Positions 1-9,297 are shown, numbered from the stretch's first letter. The stretch is 64,000 bases of DNA from Mycolicibacterium aichiense (GCF_010726245.1 NZ_AP022561.1:2108001-2172000), one strand, 5' to 3'. The notes: a model not told the origin generated them from the sequence alone. Translations and numbers: made by a program.

Positions 1-1913
1 CTGACCGCACCGCCGTCGAGCTGGCCGTGCAGCCGGGTCGCCGGCTGGTTGGCGATCAGGTGAAGCGGAAAGCGTTGGGCGCGTTCGCCACCCAGCCATT
101 CGACGGGTTCATACCAGCGGGGGTGACCGGCGCAGTCCGGATACTCGAAGCCCGCGATATCGTCGGAGAAGATCTCGATCTTGCCGCTCGGGGTGGCCAA
201 TGCGTGCCCCTGCGGATCGGCGCGGAAATCGGCCAGCAGAGTCAGTCCGGTCTCCACCGGGAGCCGCAGCACCCCGTCGGCCCAGAACTGATCGAAGTCG
301 GGGACCGCGAAATCGATTTCGGCCGACCACTTTTCGTACAGGTGCTGCAACCACTGGCGGGCGGTGCGGCCCGAAGTGAACTGCTCGCCGAAGCCCAGCC
401 GCTCGGCGAGCGCGGCGAAGGTGGTGTAGTCGTCGCGGGACTGGGCGTAGGGCGGCGCCAGCGCGGGCATCGCCACCAGCAGGGGGTCGTTTCGCGACCC
501 GGAGTAGTCGTCACGTTCGAACGCGGTGGTGGACGGCACGACGATATCGGCGTGCCGGGCCATCGGCGTCCAGTACGGCTCGTGCACCACCACGGTGTCG
601 ACGCGACCCAGCGCGCGACGCAGCCGGGGCAGGTTCTGGTGATGGTGAAACGGATTGCCGCCGGCCCAGTACACGCATCTGATGTCGGGGTAGGTCAGGG
701 TGCGGCCGTTGTAGGTGAACGTCTCACCGGGGTGCAGCAGCATGTCGCTGACCGCCGCGACCGGGATGAACGTGCGGACCGGGTTGAGCCCCTGTGGCAG
801 CGACGGCAGTCGGTGCCGCAGCGGCGGCAAACCGGGTTCGTTCATCGAGCCGTACCCGTGGCCGAATCCGCCTCCGGGAAGGCCGATCTGGCCGAGCATT
901 GCCGCCAGCGTCAGCCCCATCCACGGCGCCTGCTCGCCGTGCCGGACGCGTTGCAGCGACCAACTGACGGTGACGATCGTGCGTCGGCTGGCCATCCGGG
1001 TGGCCAGCTCGGTGAGCACCGCGGCGTCGATGCCGCAGATCTGGGCCGCCCACTGCGGCGATTTCGGCACACCGTCGTCGGCGCCGAGAAGATACCGCTC
1101 GAACCGGTCGTAGCCGGTGCAGTAGGTGTCGAGGAAGTGCCGGTCGGCGAGGTTCGCGGTGGCCAGCACGTAGGCAAGGGCCAGCATGATCGCCACGTCG
1201 GTACCGGGGACGGCGGGCAGCCACTCGCACTCGCCGTCGACGTCGCTGCGCAGCGGGCTGATCGAGACGATCTGGCCGCCGTTGGCCCGGAACCGGTGCA
1301 GCGCATCGCGGGCCGGGTGGTCCGTCGTGCCGCCGTGGTTGATCCCGGTGTTCTTCAGATTCACCCCGCCGAAGCAGACCATCAGCTCCGTGTGCTCGAC
1401 GATGACGTTCCATTCGGTGGACCGCTTGAACAGGTCGTCGTGAGTACCGACCACCCGCGGCATGATCACGCCGGTGGCGCCCAGGCTGTAGGAGTGCCGC
1501 GAAAACGTATATCCGCCAAGTAGTTTCAGGAATCGGTGCACCTGGCTCTGGGCGTGGTGGAACCGGCCCGCGCTGGCCCAACCGTACGACCCGCCGTAGA
1601 TGGCCTGGTTGCCGTAGGTGTCGACCACCCGGCGCAGTTCGCCGGCGAGAAGCTCGGTCAGTTCATCCCAGTCCACGGCGACGAACTCGTCGGCGCCGCG
1701 GGCGCTGCTGGGCCCGGGCCCGTCGCGCAGCCAGCCGCGGCGGATCGCGGGTGTGGCGATGCGCGAGGAATGTCGTAGCGATCCGGGCAGGTTGCCGAGC
1801 AGGGGCGACGGGTCGGCGTCGCCGGGAAATGGAGTGACCGAGATGATGTCGCCGTCGGCGACCTCGGCGCGAAACGCTCCCCAGTGGGCGAGGCTGCTGC
1901 GGGCGTCGGGCAC
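1..1913 (-). CDS. bisC: Molybdopterin oxidoreductase, BisC/TorA type (3' part cut by window edge)
   Basis: About 637 codons are present and the C-terminus lies beyond base 1. The GTG start at 1913 opens VPDARSSLAHWGAF. The N-terminal third carries the motifs SYGWASAGRFHHAQ and SRHSYSLGATG, typical of the DMSO reductase / TMAO / biotin sulfoxide reductase branch of molybdenum enzymes. The last visible residues, HLIANQPATRLHGQLDGG, match the molybdopterin-dinucleotide-binding region near the end of the family. Enzymes of this group reduce S- or N-oxides with a bis-MGD cofactor. I see no twin-arginine signal at the start, which favours a cytoplasmic BisC-like enzyme over a periplasmic TorA. Substrate is inferred from family only. 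Confidence 0.85.
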   Translation of the reverse strand, partial: MPDARSSLAHWGAFRAEVADGDIISVTPFPGDADPSPLLGNLPGSLRHSSRIATPAIRRGWLRDGPGPSSARGADEFVAVDWDELTELLAGELRRVVDTYGNQAIYGGSYGWASAGRFHHAQSQVHRFLKLLGGYTFSRHSYSLGATGVIMPRVVGTHDDLFKRSTEWNVIVEHTELMVCFGGVNLKNTGINHGGTTDHPARDALHRFRANGGQIVSISPLRSDVDGECEWLPAVPGTDVAIMLALAYVLATANLADRHFLDTYCTGYDRFERYLLGADDGVPKSPQWAAQICGIDAAVLTELATRMASRRTIVTVSWSLQRVRHGEQAPWMGLTLAAMLGQIGLPGGGFGHGYGSMNEPGLPPLRHRLPSLPQGLNPVRTFIPVAAVSDMLLHPGETFTYNGRTLTYPDIRCVYWAGGNPFHHHQNLPRLRRALGRVDTVVVHEPYWTPMARHADIVVPSTTAFERDDYSGSRNDPLLVAMPALAPPYAQSRDDYTTFAALAERLGFGEQFTSGRTARQWLQHLYEKWSAEIDFAVPDFDQFWADGVLRLPVETGLTLLADFRADPQGHALATPSGKIEIFSDDIAGFEYPDCAGHPRWYEPVEWLGGERAQRFPLHLIANQPATRLHGQLDGGAV

Positions 1914-1990
1914 CCCGCGAGTCTAGGCCGCGGCGCTTCCACCAGTGACTTTGGCGAATCCGGCGGATGCCGCGCAGGCCCACCGTGATG

Positions 1991-2008
1991 ACCAACCATC
2001 CGGTTGGT
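1991..2008. promoter_or_regulatory. Perfect 7-bp inverted repeat, TetR-type operator candidate
   Basis: ACCAACC-ATCC-GGTTGGT lies 43 bases before the acyl-CoA dehydrogenase start and about 80 bases from the divergent bisC start. Short perfect palindromes of this type are usual operators of TetR-family repressors that control fatty-acid genes. The repressor is not encoded in the window, so its identity is unknown. Confidence 0.5.
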
Positions 2009-2050
2009 TATCCTCGTCTGCAAACCCACAGCAACGTCCGGAGGGAAGTC

Positions 2051-3223
2051 ATGGCTGTCGAGAAGAACGCAACCGTCAAGTACGAGCGGACCTTGTTCGA
2101 GCCCGAGCACGAACTGTTCCGCGAGGCCTACCGGTCGTTCCTCGAGCGGCATGTCGCGCCGTTCCACGACCAGTGGGAGAAGGACAAGATCGTCGATCGC
2201 GGCGTCTGGCTGGAGGCCGGCAAGCAGGGCTTCCTCGGAATGGCAGTGCCGGAGGAGTTCGGCGGCGGCGGCAACGCGGACTTCCGCTACAACGTCATCC
2301 TGACCGAAGAGACCGCGGCGGCCCGCTACAGCGGGCTCGGGTTCGGCCTGCACAACGATGTCGTCGCCCCGTATCTGCTGGAGTTGACCACCGAGGAGCA
2401 GAAGCAGCGCTGGCTGCCCAAGTTCTGCAGCGGCGAGTACATCACCGCGATCGCGATGACCGAGCCCGGCACCGGTAGCGACCTGCAGGGCATCAAGACC
2501 CGCGCGGTCAAGCAAGGTGATCACTACGTGCTCAACGGCTCGAAGACGTTCATCACCAACGGCATCAACTCCGATCTGGTGATCGTGGTCGCCCAGACCG
2601 ACCCCGAGAAGGGCGCCCTGGGCTTCTCGCTGCTGGTCGTCGAGCGCGGGATGGAGGGCTTCGAGCGTGGCCGCCACCTGGACAAGATCGGCCTGGACGC
2701 GCAGGACACGGCCGAACTGTCCTTCACCGACGTCAAGGTCCCGGTCGAGAACCTGCTCGGTGAAGAGGGCCAGGGCTTCATCTACTTGATGCAGAACCTG
2801 CCGCAGGAGCGCCTGAACATCGCGGTGATGGCCGCTGCTGCCATGGAAAGCGTCCTCGAGCAGACCCTGCAGTACACCAAGGAGCGCAAGGCGTTCGGCA
2901 AGCCGATCGGTAGCCAGCAGAACAGCCGCTTCCTGCTGGCCGAGTTGGCCACCGAAGCGACCGCCATCCGCATCATGGTCGACGAGTTCATCCGGCTGCA
3001 CCTCGACGGCAAGCTGAGCGCCGAGCAGGCCTCGATGGCCAAGTGGTACGCGGCCGAGAAGCAGGTTCATCTCGTCGACCGCTGCCTGCAGTTGCACGGT
3101 GGTTACGGCTACATGCGCGAATATCCGGTGGCCAAGGCCTACCTGGATGCGCGTGTGCAGACGATCTACGGCGGTACCACCGAGATCATGAAAGAGATCA
3201 TCGGCCGCAGCCTGGGCGTCTGA
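2051..3223 (+). CDS. fadE20: Acyl-CoA dehydrogenase (FadE20-like)
   Basis: A 390-residue flavoprotein for the alpha,beta-dehydrogenation of acyl-CoA. The ATG at 2051 follows a good GGAGGGA ribosome site; the reading frame is open further upstream, but that part has no family similarity. Visible family motifs are AMTEPGTGSD and LNGSKTFITNG in the middle domain, ERKAFGKPIG, and LHGGYGYMREYPVAKAY near the end. At the usual YEGT catalytic position it has YGGT. This is the pattern of long-chain and isovaleryl-CoA dehydrogenases, which take the base from an earlier helix; here the Glu in QERLNIA is a good candidate. The symbol rests on remembered synteny with the M. tuberculosis lexA region. Confidence 0.88.
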   Translation: MAVEKNATVKYERTLFEPEHELFREAYRSFLERHVAPFHDQWEKDKIVDRGVWLEAGKQGFLGMAVPEEFGGGGNADFRYNVILTEETAAARYSGLGFGLHNDVVAPYLLELTTEEQKQRWLPKFCSGEYITAIAMTEPGTGSDLQGIKTRAVKQGDHYVLNGSKTFITNGINSDLVIVVAQTDPEKGALGFSLLVVERGMEGFERGRHLDKIGLDAQDTAELSFTDVKVPVENLLGEEGQGFIYLMQNLPQERLNIAVMAAAAMESVLEQTLQYTKERKAFGKPIGSQQNSRFLLAELATEATAIRIMVDEFIRLHLDGKLSAEQASMAKWYAAEKQVHLVDRCLQLHGGYGYMREYPVAKAYLDARVQTIYGGTTEIMKEIIGRSLGV

Positions 3224-3237
3224 CCCCGCAAGCGGGG
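3224..3237 (+). terminator. Short GC hairpin directly after the stop codon
   Basis: CCCCGCAAGCGGGG begins at the base after the acyl-CoA dehydrogenase TGA (five-base-pair stem, CAAG loop). There is no T tract, as is common for mycobacterial terminators. Confidence 0.45.
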
Positions 3238-3444
3238 CTGAACTGCGGGTTTGGTACCCCGTCACTCGGCTGCCGAAGCGGCGGGCGCTTGTCATGCGCC
3301 CCGGCTTGTCCTGGGGATTTCGGGTGTTTTCCCCCGTCAACGCGTCGGTTATCTCGTAGAAACGCCGCGTGTCGTGAGGTGCTGAAGCACAGTTGACGCG
3401 GAGGATGAGGGGAAGCATCTTGACCGACACTGCGGGGAGAGTGC

Positions 3445-5574
3445 ATGACCAGGCTTGGAAGTCGTCTCAGTAGAGGCGTCGGGCGGATGGCGCTCGTCGT
3501 CTTGGCGACGGCTGCGGCCGCGCTGCTGTGGGCGCCCGGGGCGATCGCTAGCCCCGAAACGGACGCGAGCGACGCCATCAATCAGGCGTGGGAGACCGCA
3601 GGCGGCGATGGTTCTCCGGTGGGCACCAAGGACGGCGATGTCTATGCCGTCGGCGACGGATTCGCCCAGAACTTCAGCGGCGGCAAGATCTTCTTCACCC
3701 CGGCCACCGGGGCCCACCTGCTCTTCGGGGCGGTCCTGGACAAGTACCAGGCGCTCGGCGGGGCGGCCGACAGCGATCTCGGATTCCCCACCATCGACGC
3801 GGTCGCGGGTCTGGTGGGGCCGGACAGCCAGGTCAGCACGTTCAGCGCTAGCGACAAGCCGGCGATCTTCTGGACCCCCGCCACCGGCGCATGGGTGGTA
3901 CGCGGCGCGATCAACGCGGCGTGGGACAAGCTCGGCGGCTCGGCCGGCACGATGGGCGTCCCCACCGAGGACGAGACCTTCAACGGCACGGTGATCAGCC
4001 AGAAGTTCACCGGCGGCGAGATCTCCTACGACACGGCCGCGAAGACGTTCACCACCGTCCCGCCCGAGCTCGCAGGCAACCTGGCCGGTGTCGAGGTGCC
4101 CAGCGACCCGACGACGGCGATCAACCAGGCCTGGCGTGCGGCCGGGGGCCTTGCGGGACCGCTCGGGGCCCGCCAAGGGGACCAGCAGGTCATCGGCACT
4201 GACGGCGCCGCTCAGGACTACGCGGGCGGCAAGATCTTCTACTCGCCGGCCACCGGCGCGCACGCGGTGACGGGCGCGATCCTGGCCAAGTACGAGGCCC
4301 AGGGCGGCCCGACCGGCGACCTGGGCCTGCCGACCGGAACCGAAGCCGACGGCGGCGCGCCCAACAGCCGGGTCAGCGCCTTCAGCGCGGCCGACAAACC
4401 GGTGATTTTCTGGACGCCCGACAACGGTGCGATCGTGGTGCGCGGCGCGATCAACGCCGCCTGGACCAAGCTGGGCGGGGCCACCGGCAAGCTGGGTGTG
4501 CCGACCGGTGAGCAGAGCGTCAACGGCGACACCGTGACGCAGAAGTTCAGCGGCGGCGAGATCTCCTGGAACAAGGCCAGCAACACGTTCACGACCAAAC
4601 CGCCGGAGCTCGCCGGTTCACTGTCCGGTGTTCAGGTTCCGGCCGCCGGGCCGCAAGCCGGCCCGGCGGGAACAAAGTCCGGCAGCGGTTTCACCTTCCA
4701 CTGGTGGTGGCTGCTGATCATCGTCCCGGTCCTGTTGCTGCTCGCCGTGATCGGTCTGGGTGTGCTCTGGCTGCAGCGCCGCCGCAGCGGCGCCGACGAG
4801 ATCGACGACGACTTCGAGGACTCGGACTACGACGACGACGATCACTGGCCCAGTGAGGTCGCCGGCGAGGCCGACGCCGCGGCCGCCTCGCGCTTCTCGA
4901 CCTATCCCGACGGCGCTGTGCCGGTGGTGGCCGCTGCGCCGGGCTTCGGCTGGGCGCCCGAGGAAGACGACAAGTCGCAGCCCGGGCCTGAGGACGTGTT
5001 CGACGGCGATCAGGACTCCATCGACACCACACCGACCCGCATTCCAGCGGAGGCTGCCGAAACCGGCGGGTATGAGGCCGAGGACGCCGACGAGGTACCC
5101 GCGGAGCTCGAGTACGCCGAAGTCGAGGAGATCGACCACGACGAATCGAGCGATTCGGGCCGCCATGCGGCGGTGAATCTCGGCGAGTCGCAATCGATGT
5201 GGCGACTCGACATGGGGGAGATCGGTACGCCGCGACGCCGCCGCGCCGCCGAACCCGAGGCGGCGCCGGAGCCCGAGCCGGTGCCGGACGAAATCCTCGA
5301 GTCCGACGTCGTCGACATCGAGGAAGAAGACTCCACGCAGCCGGCGGAAGTCCTGCAGTCCGATGTGCATTCCGAGGCCGCAGCCAATCGCCCGGCGATC
5401 CACCTTCCGCTCTCGGACCCCTATCAGGCGCCCGAAGGCTATGTGGTCAAGGCCAATACGCATTCAGGGCTGTACTACACCCCGGATTCGGCGCTCTACG
5501 ACCACACCGTGCCCGAAGTGTGGTTCGCCAGTGAGGAACTCGCGCAGGCGAACGGATTCCACAAGGCGGAGTGA
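3445..5574 (+). CDS. Secreted/membrane-anchored LGFP-repeat protein with acidic tail
   Basis: 709 residues. An N-terminal signal sequence (hydrophobic ALVVLATAAAALLWAPG, cleavage near AIAS) is followed by LGFP-type repeats to about residue 395. The repeat hallmarks LGFPT, MGVPT, LGLPT and LGVPT are visible, each followed by FSGGKI- or FTGGEI-like strands. LGFP repeats occur in actinobacterial cell-wall proteins. A transmembrane helix (about 418-441, WWLLIIVPVLLLLAVIGLGV) leads into a long Asp/Glu-rich cytoplasmic region. The last 45 residues (YVVKANTHSGLYYTPDS, EVWFASEELAQANGF) look like the actinobacterial sunset-type domain. It converges on lexA, as the probable orthologue Rv2721c does. Role unknown; a wall-to-cytoplasm link is inference. 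Confidence 0.85.
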   Translation: MTRLGSRLSRGVGRMALVVLATAAAALLWAPGAIASPETDASDAINQAWETAGGDGSPVGTKDGDVYAVGDGFAQNFSGGKIFFTPATGAHLLFGAVLDKYQALGGAADSDLGFPTIDAVAGLVGPDSQVSTFSASDKPAIFWTPATGAWVVRGAINAAWDKLGGSAGTMGVPTEDETFNGTVISQKFTGGEISYDTAAKTFTTVPPELAGNLAGVEVPSDPTTAINQAWRAAGGLAGPLGARQGDQQVIGTDGAAQDYAGGKIFYSPATGAHAVTGAILAKYEAQGGPTGDLGLPTGTEADGGAPNSRVSAFSAADKPVIFWTPDNGAIVVRGAINAAWTKLGGATGKLGVPTGEQSVNGDTVTQKFSGGEISWNKASNTFTTKPPELAGSLSGVQVPAAGPQAGPAGTKSGSGFTFHWWWLLIIVPVLLLLAVIGLGVLWLQRRRSGADEIDDDFEDSDYDDDDHWPSEVAGEADAAAASRFSTYPDGAVPVVAAAPGFGWAPEEDDKSQPGPEDVFDGDQDSIDTTPTRIPAEAAETGGYEAEDADEVPAELEYAEVEEIDHDESSDSGRHAAVNLGESQSMWRLDMGEIGTPRRRRAAEPEAAPEPEPVPDEILESDVVDIEEEDSTQPAEVLQSDVHSEAAANRPAIHLPLSDPYQAPEGYVVKANTHSGLYYTPDSALYDHTVPEVWFASEELAQANGFHKAE

Positions 5575-5592
5575 GGCTTTCGCCCCCGTCCG

Positions 5593-6252
5593 CTAGACCT
5601 TGCGGAGAACGGTCACGACCTTGCCGAGGATCGCGGCGTCGTTACCGGGAATGGGGTCGAACGCCGGGTTGTGCGGCATCAGCCAGACCTGGCCGCTGGT
5701 GCGCTTGAACGTCTTGACCGTGGCCTCGCCGTCGATCATCGCAGCGACGATGTCGCCGTTGTCGGCCACGTTCTGCTGACGGACCACGACCCAGTCGCCG
5801 TCGCAGATCGCCGCGTCGATCATGGATTCACCGACGACCTTGAGCAGGAACAGCGACCCGTCGCCGACCAGCTCGCGGGGGAGCGGGAACACGTCCTCGA
5901 CAGCTTCCTCGGCGAGGATCGGGCCGCCAGCGGCGATGCGTCCGAGCACCGGCACGAAAGTCGGCTCGGGCAGCGCGTCCGAACCGGCGACCTCGGTGCG
6001 CACCGGGCTCACGGAATCGTCGGCTCCCCGCACGTCCACTGCACGCGGCCGGTTGGCATCGCGGCGCAGATAGCCCTTGCGCTCCAGTGTGCGTAGCTGG
6101 TGGGCGACCGAAGAGGTCGATGTGAGCCCGACTGCGTCGCCGATCTCACGGATGCTGGGGGGATAGCCGCGGCTGGTGACTGAGGCGCGGATCACGTCGA
6201 GGATGGTTCGCTGCCGCTCGGTCAGCCCGGATGTCTCACTGCGCTCGCTCAT
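5593..6252 (-). CDS. lexA: LexA SOS repressor
   Basis: 219 residues starting at the ATG at 6252 ([18 protein letters not shown]). The N-terminal winged helix contains [17 protein letters not shown]. The peptidase domain carries the Ala-Gly cleavage site in GRIAAGGPI, the nucleophile Ser in [11 protein letters not shown] and the general-base Lys in [10 protein letters not shown], so self-cleavage should be intact. LexA represses DNA-damage genes until RecA triggers its autoproteolysis. The gene is divergent from chiZ, and the 213-bp gap holds SOS boxes, so autoregulation and shared control are expected. A longer open frame upstream runs through the SOS boxes and is not used. Confidence 0.97.
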   Translation of the reverse strand: MSERSETSGLTERQRTILDVIRASVTSRGYPPSIREIGDAVGLTSTSSVAHQLRTLERKGYLRRDANRPRAVDVRGADDSVSPVRTEVAGSDALPEPTFVPVLGRIAAGGPILAEEAVEDVFPLPRELVGDGSLFLLKVVGESMIDAAICDGDWVVVRQQNVADNGDIVAAMIDGEATVKTFKRTSGQVWLMPHNPAFDPIPGNDAAILGKVVTVLRKV

Positions 6253-6284
6253 GAGGCCGAATCTAGCCGGGCCGGCGGCAAAAT

Positions 6285-6300
6285 TCAAACATTTGTTCGA
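6285..6300. promoter_or_regulatory. SOS box near lexA
   Basis: TCAAACATTTGTTCGA matches the mycobacterial LexA operator TCGAAC-N4-GTTCGA at 11 of 12 positions. It lies 33 bases before the lexA start codon, positioned for autorepression. Confidence 0.8.
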
Positions 6301-6395
6301 CCGTGTCGCGATTCCGCCGGGTCGGCAGTCGGCGGGGCAGAACTTGTCGGTGGTCGGATTTATTCTTCGAACACGCTCGCTCACATGTTCGGTTT

Positions 6396-6411
6396 TCGAA
6401 CGCATGATCGA
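6396..6411. promoter_or_regulatory. SOS box near chiZ
   Basis: TCGAACGCATGATCGA has a perfect left half and one mismatch in the right half of TCGAAC-N4-GTTCGA. It lies 55 bases before the chiZ start. Confidence 0.75.
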
Positions 6412-6418
6412 GTATATT

Positions 6419-6434
6419 TCGAACACAAGAGCGA
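6419..6434. promoter_or_regulatory. Degenerate third SOS box
   Basis: TCGAACACAAGAGCGA has a perfect left half but only four of six matches in the right half. It is 7 bases from the previous box, so it may bind LexA weakly or cooperatively. Confidence 0.4.
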
Positions 6435-6465
6435 ACCGGGGCGGCCCTGAAGGAAGGACACGGAC

Positions 6466-6948
6466 GTGACAGTCATCGATGATCGACAGGTTTACATCTC
6501 GGCACCGGTGTACCGGCGGGCGGCCGGGGCGCCGGTTGCCCCTGCTCGGCGCCGCCCGGCCGGCGCTCGCGCCCGCGGGCCGCACCCGGCACGGCCGGCG
6601 ATCACGCCGATGCAGTATCGCGGCACGGGTATTGCGTTCTCCCGGGCGCAGCACGCACGCCGGCCGGTCAGCACCGCGGTCACGATCGCGCTGGCCGGGG
6701 TGGCCGCGCTGATCACGCTGTGGCTCGGCATGGTCGGCCACTTCAGCGCCACCCCGGCTGCCACCGAGCAGATGCCGGACCAGCTCGCCGTCGTCCAGGT
6801 CCAGGCCGGGGAGACGCTGCAGCAACTGGCCGGACGGGTCGCGCCGGATGCACCCGCCGGACAGGTGGTGCAGCGCATCCGCGATTTGAACAAGCTCGAG
6901 TCGGCGTCGCTGGACGCCGGGCAGACGCTGATCGCGCCGATCGGCTGA
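6466..6948 (+). CDS. chiZ: LysM cell-wall protein, ChiZ-like (SOS-induced division inhibitor)
   Basis: 160 residues from a GTG preceded by AAGGAAGGA. The N-terminal half is basic and Pro/Arg-rich. A single transmembrane helix follows (about 68-87, [20 protein letters not shown]), then an extracytoplasmic LysM domain ([17 protein letters not shown], ending [11 protein letters not shown]). The M. tuberculosis counterpart Rv2719c (ChiZ) is reported as a LexA-controlled cell-wall hydrolase that slows division after DNA damage. The SOS boxes upstream and the divergent lexA fit that role. I see no separate catalytic domain besides the LysM part. Confidence 0.88.
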   Translation: MTVIDDRQVYISAPVYRRAAGAPVAPARRRPAGARARGPHPARPAITPMQYRGTGIAFSRAQHARRPVSTAVTIALAGVAALITLWLGMVGHFSATPAATEQMPDQLAVVQVQAGETLQQLAGRVAPDAPAGQVVQRIRDLNKLESASLDAGQTLIAPIG

Positions 6949-7037
6949 CGACCGTGCTGGCCGCAGCCGCTCCCGCGGACGGCGCGGGTAGGCTCTCAGT
7001 GGTTCGGCGTATCGGGCCACTGAGCGAAGGAGCGGTC

Positions 7038-7502
7038 ATGCACTGTCCGTTCTGCCGCAACCCGGACTCCCGCGTTGTCGATTCCCGCGAGACCGATGAG
7101 GGCCAGGCAATCCGGCGTCGCCGCTCCTGTCCGGAGTGCGGCCGGAGGTTCACCACTGTGGAGACCGCGGTGCTGGCGGTCGTGAAGCGCAGCGGCGTCA
7201 CCGAGCCGTTCAGCCGGGAAAAGGTCGTCAGCGGTGTTCGCCGCGCCTGCCAGGGCCGCGACGTCGATGACGACGCACTGAATCTGCTCGCCCAGCAAGT
7301 GGAGGACACGGTGCGTGCCGCCGGCTCGCCCGAGATCCCCAGCCACGAGGTCGGACTCGCCATTCTTGGACCGCTTCGTGAACTCGACGAGGTCGCCTAT
7401 TTGCGATTCGCGTCGGTGTACCGCTCGTTCAGCTCGGCTGAGGACTTCGAGCGCGAGATCGAGGCGCTGCGCGCCCACCGCTCCGTCGGCACGTCCGGCT
7501 GA
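7038..7502 (+). CDS. nrdR: Transcriptional repressor NrdR
   Basis: 154 residues, the usual NrdR length. The zinc ribbon is formed by MHCPFC near the start and CPECGRRF around residue 31. The ATP-cone domain follows ([16 protein letters not shown] to [11 protein letters not shown]). NrdR senses ATP/dATP and represses ribonucleotide reductase genes. No ribonucleotide reductase gene lies in the window, so it acts in trans. The ATG at 7038 starts exactly at the conserved MHCPFC; a longer open frame upstream lacks similarity. Confidence 0.96.
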   Translation: MHCPFCRNPDSRVVDSRETDEGQAIRRRRSCPECGRRFTTVETAVLAVVKRSGVTEPFSREKVVSGVRRACQGRDVDDDALNLLAQQVEDTVRAAGSPEIPSHEVGLAILGPLRELDEVAYLRFASVYRSFSSAEDFEREIEALRAHRSVGTSG

Positions 7503-7508
7503 GGCAGG

Positions 7509-8195
7509 TCAATCCAGCTGTCGCACACCGTCGCTGACCACTCGGCCGGCGATCAGCACCCACCCCTGCGCGTCCCACGTCGTGAAGATCTGCGATCCCT
7601 TGCCCTGGGTGATGGTCAGGTCGCGGCTCAGGTAGTCGGTCAGCCGCGCCGCCGCCGATCCGGTGGCCTCGTCTTCCGGCACGCCGAGGTCTTCAACGAA
7701 CATCCGCGACCGGACATGCCCGCCGTCGCGATCCGTCCACGCCCATAGGTAGTGCTCCGCGTCGTCGGAGTAGTCGTCCGGATCGGCGGCCAGCAGCTCG
7801 TCCGGCGAGTCCAGATCGTGGATGGCGAACTCCGGCGACCACTCCGCCCGGACCCGGATCACCGTGCGGTCGTCGTCGTAGCTGACCCCGACGATGCCGG
7901 CGGGAACCTGCAGGGTGTGAATCGGCGTACCGCGATCCCGCAGCCACCAGGCCGCGCCCACGGTGGGATGCCCGGCGAACGGCAATTCGGTGGCCGGAGT
8001 GAAGATACGGGCGTGTGCGGTGGTTGCCCCGTCGCTCGGCAGATCTATGAATATTGTTTCGCTGTAACCTAACTCGGTCGCAATGCGCTGGCGATCACCG
8101 GCGGGTACGGTCGCCGCGTCCACCACGCCCAGCGGATTGCCGAAGTTGCCACCTTCATCGGTGAATACCCGCAACACAGTTACGTCGACGGTCAT
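7509..8195 (-). CDS. PhzF family epimerase/isomerase-like protein
   Basis: 228 residues with the PhzF/DAP-epimerase-like fold signature: [19 protein letters not shown] at the N-terminus, a [14 protein letters not shown] loop and a [15 protein letters not shown] segment near the end. The conserved catalytic acid of the family is the Glu after GYS ([10 protein letters not shown]). Members isomerise small metabolites and the substrate here is unknown. The ATG at 8195 is chosen over the GTG one codon earlier because it gives the recalled length of the Rv2716 homologue. The gene converges on nrdR with 6 bases between. Confidence 0.85.
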   Translation of the reverse strand: MTVDVTVLRVFTDEGGNFGNPLGVVDAATVPAGDRQRIATELGYSETIFIDLPSDGATTAHARIFTPATELPFAGHPTVGAAWWLRDRGTPIHTLQVPAGIVGVSYDDDRTVIRVRAEWSPEFAIHDLDSPDELLAADPDDYSDDAEHYLWAWTDRDGGHVRSRMFVEDLGVPEDEATGSAAARLTDYLSRDLTITQGKGSQIFTTWDAQGWVLIAGRVVSDGVRQLD

Positions 8196-8218
8196 CACTC
8201 GACTCTACGACGCTGAAG

Positions 8219-9265
8219 TCAGGTGGCACTGCGCTCGTCGGCGCCGAGAGCGTCGAGCACTGCCACCCGGGTGTCCAGTGACCCGGTGACCAAACGTTCG
8301 GAGAGGCCGGTGCGGAGGAGTTCGCGTAGAGCGTCCTGGTCGTATTCGGCAGGGGCGGTCCCGTCGATGAACTTCTCGACGACCTCCACGAAACGATCGG
8401 GATCGTCATGGAACGGGAAGTGGCCGGAACGGCCGAAGATCTCCAGCTGGGAGCCTGGCATGGCAGAGTGCGCCATCCGGGCGTGGCTGACCGGGATGAC
8501 CGCGTCCAAGTCACCCCAAATGAGTTGCACCGGAACGGATTCGGTCAGATAACATCGATCCAGCATGGTGACCACCTGGCCGCGCCAGTCCACCACCGAG
8601 CGCAGCGTGCGGGTGAACGCCGACGACGCTGTGGGCTCGGGCAGATCGGCCAGGATGCGCAGCGCGTCCGGGAGGTCGCGACCCAAACCGGTGGAGCCGA
8701 AGACGCTGCCCAGCGCACGGCCGGCGAGCTGCAACGCAGGCAGCACCATCGGCAGGCGCAGCAGCGCGAGCGCCTCCCCGCCCAGCGGCAGCGAGGCAGC
8801 CCGCAGCGCGATGTTGACCTCTTTGGTCACCCCGCCTGCGCTGACCAGGATCAGCCGCTCCACCAATTGCGGGAATTGGTAAGCGAATTGCATCGCCACG
8901 CCGCCGCCGAGCGAATGCCCCACCACGGTCACCTTGTCGAGGTCGAGCACGCTCAGCAGATCGCGCATGCCGTTGGCGTAGGCCGCCACCGAATAGTCGG
9001 CTCGTGGTTTGTCGGACTGTCCATGCCCCAGCAGGTCCGGGGCGATGACGGTGAACCGCTGGGCGAGCTTGCTGTGCACCGGATGCCACGTCGTGGAGTT
9101 GTCACCGATCCCATGGATCAGCAGAAGCGCCGGACCCGATCCGGCCACCCGGAAGGCCCGCCGGTAGCCGTGAATGGTCCGGAAGTGCAGAGTGGGCGTC
9201 ACATCTCGCACCGGCTGCAGATTGGGCTTCCGCTGAGACTTCTGCTGTGTTTTCTGCTGAGTCAC
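8219..9265 (-). CDS. Alpha/beta hydrolase
   Basis: 348 residues from a GTG start. The oxyanion region LLLIHGIGDNSTTW, the nucleophile elbow VVGHSLGGGVAMQ, an acid in IWGDLDAVIP and the His in RSGHFPFHDDPD form a complete Ser-Asp-His triad. The N-terminal 25 residues are Gln/Lys-rich and low in complexity. It resembles the Rv2715-type epoxide-hydrolase or esterase-like enzymes; the substrate cannot be told. A C-terminal 40-residue tail (TGLSERLVTGSLDTRVAVL) goes beyond the core fold. It may be cotranscribed with the PAC2 gene 32 bases upstream. Confidence 0.85.
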   Translation of the reverse strand: MTQQKTQQKSQRKPNLQPVRDVTPTLHFRTIHGYRRAFRVAGSGPALLLIHGIGDNSTTWHPVHSKLAQRFTVIAPDLLGHGQSDKPRADYSVAAYANGMRDLLSVLDLDKVTVVGHSLGGGVAMQFAYQFPQLVERLILVSAGGVTKEVNIALRAASLPLGGEALALLRLPMVLPALQLAGRALGSVFGSTGLGRDLPDALRILADLPEPTASSAFTRTLRSVVDWRGQVVTMLDRCYLTESVPVQLIWGDLDAVIPVSHARMAHSAMPGSQLEIFGRSGHFPFHDDPDRFVEVVEKFIDGTAPAEYDQDALRELLRTGLSERLVTGSLDTRVAVLDALGADERSAT

Positions 9266-9297
9266 TGGCCAACCCTGTCATCGGTGCGGTGGACTCG

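Noticed and set aside
27..1523. 498-codon plus-strand frame opposite bisC
   Set aside because: Antisense shadow; the minus strand encodes molybdopterin-enzyme motifs in one continuous frame to the window edge.
1658..3430. 590-codon minus-strand frame across the bisC start and the acyl-CoA dehydrogenase
   Set aside because: Runs antisense through the dehydrogenase and out of frame with bisC; no family features.
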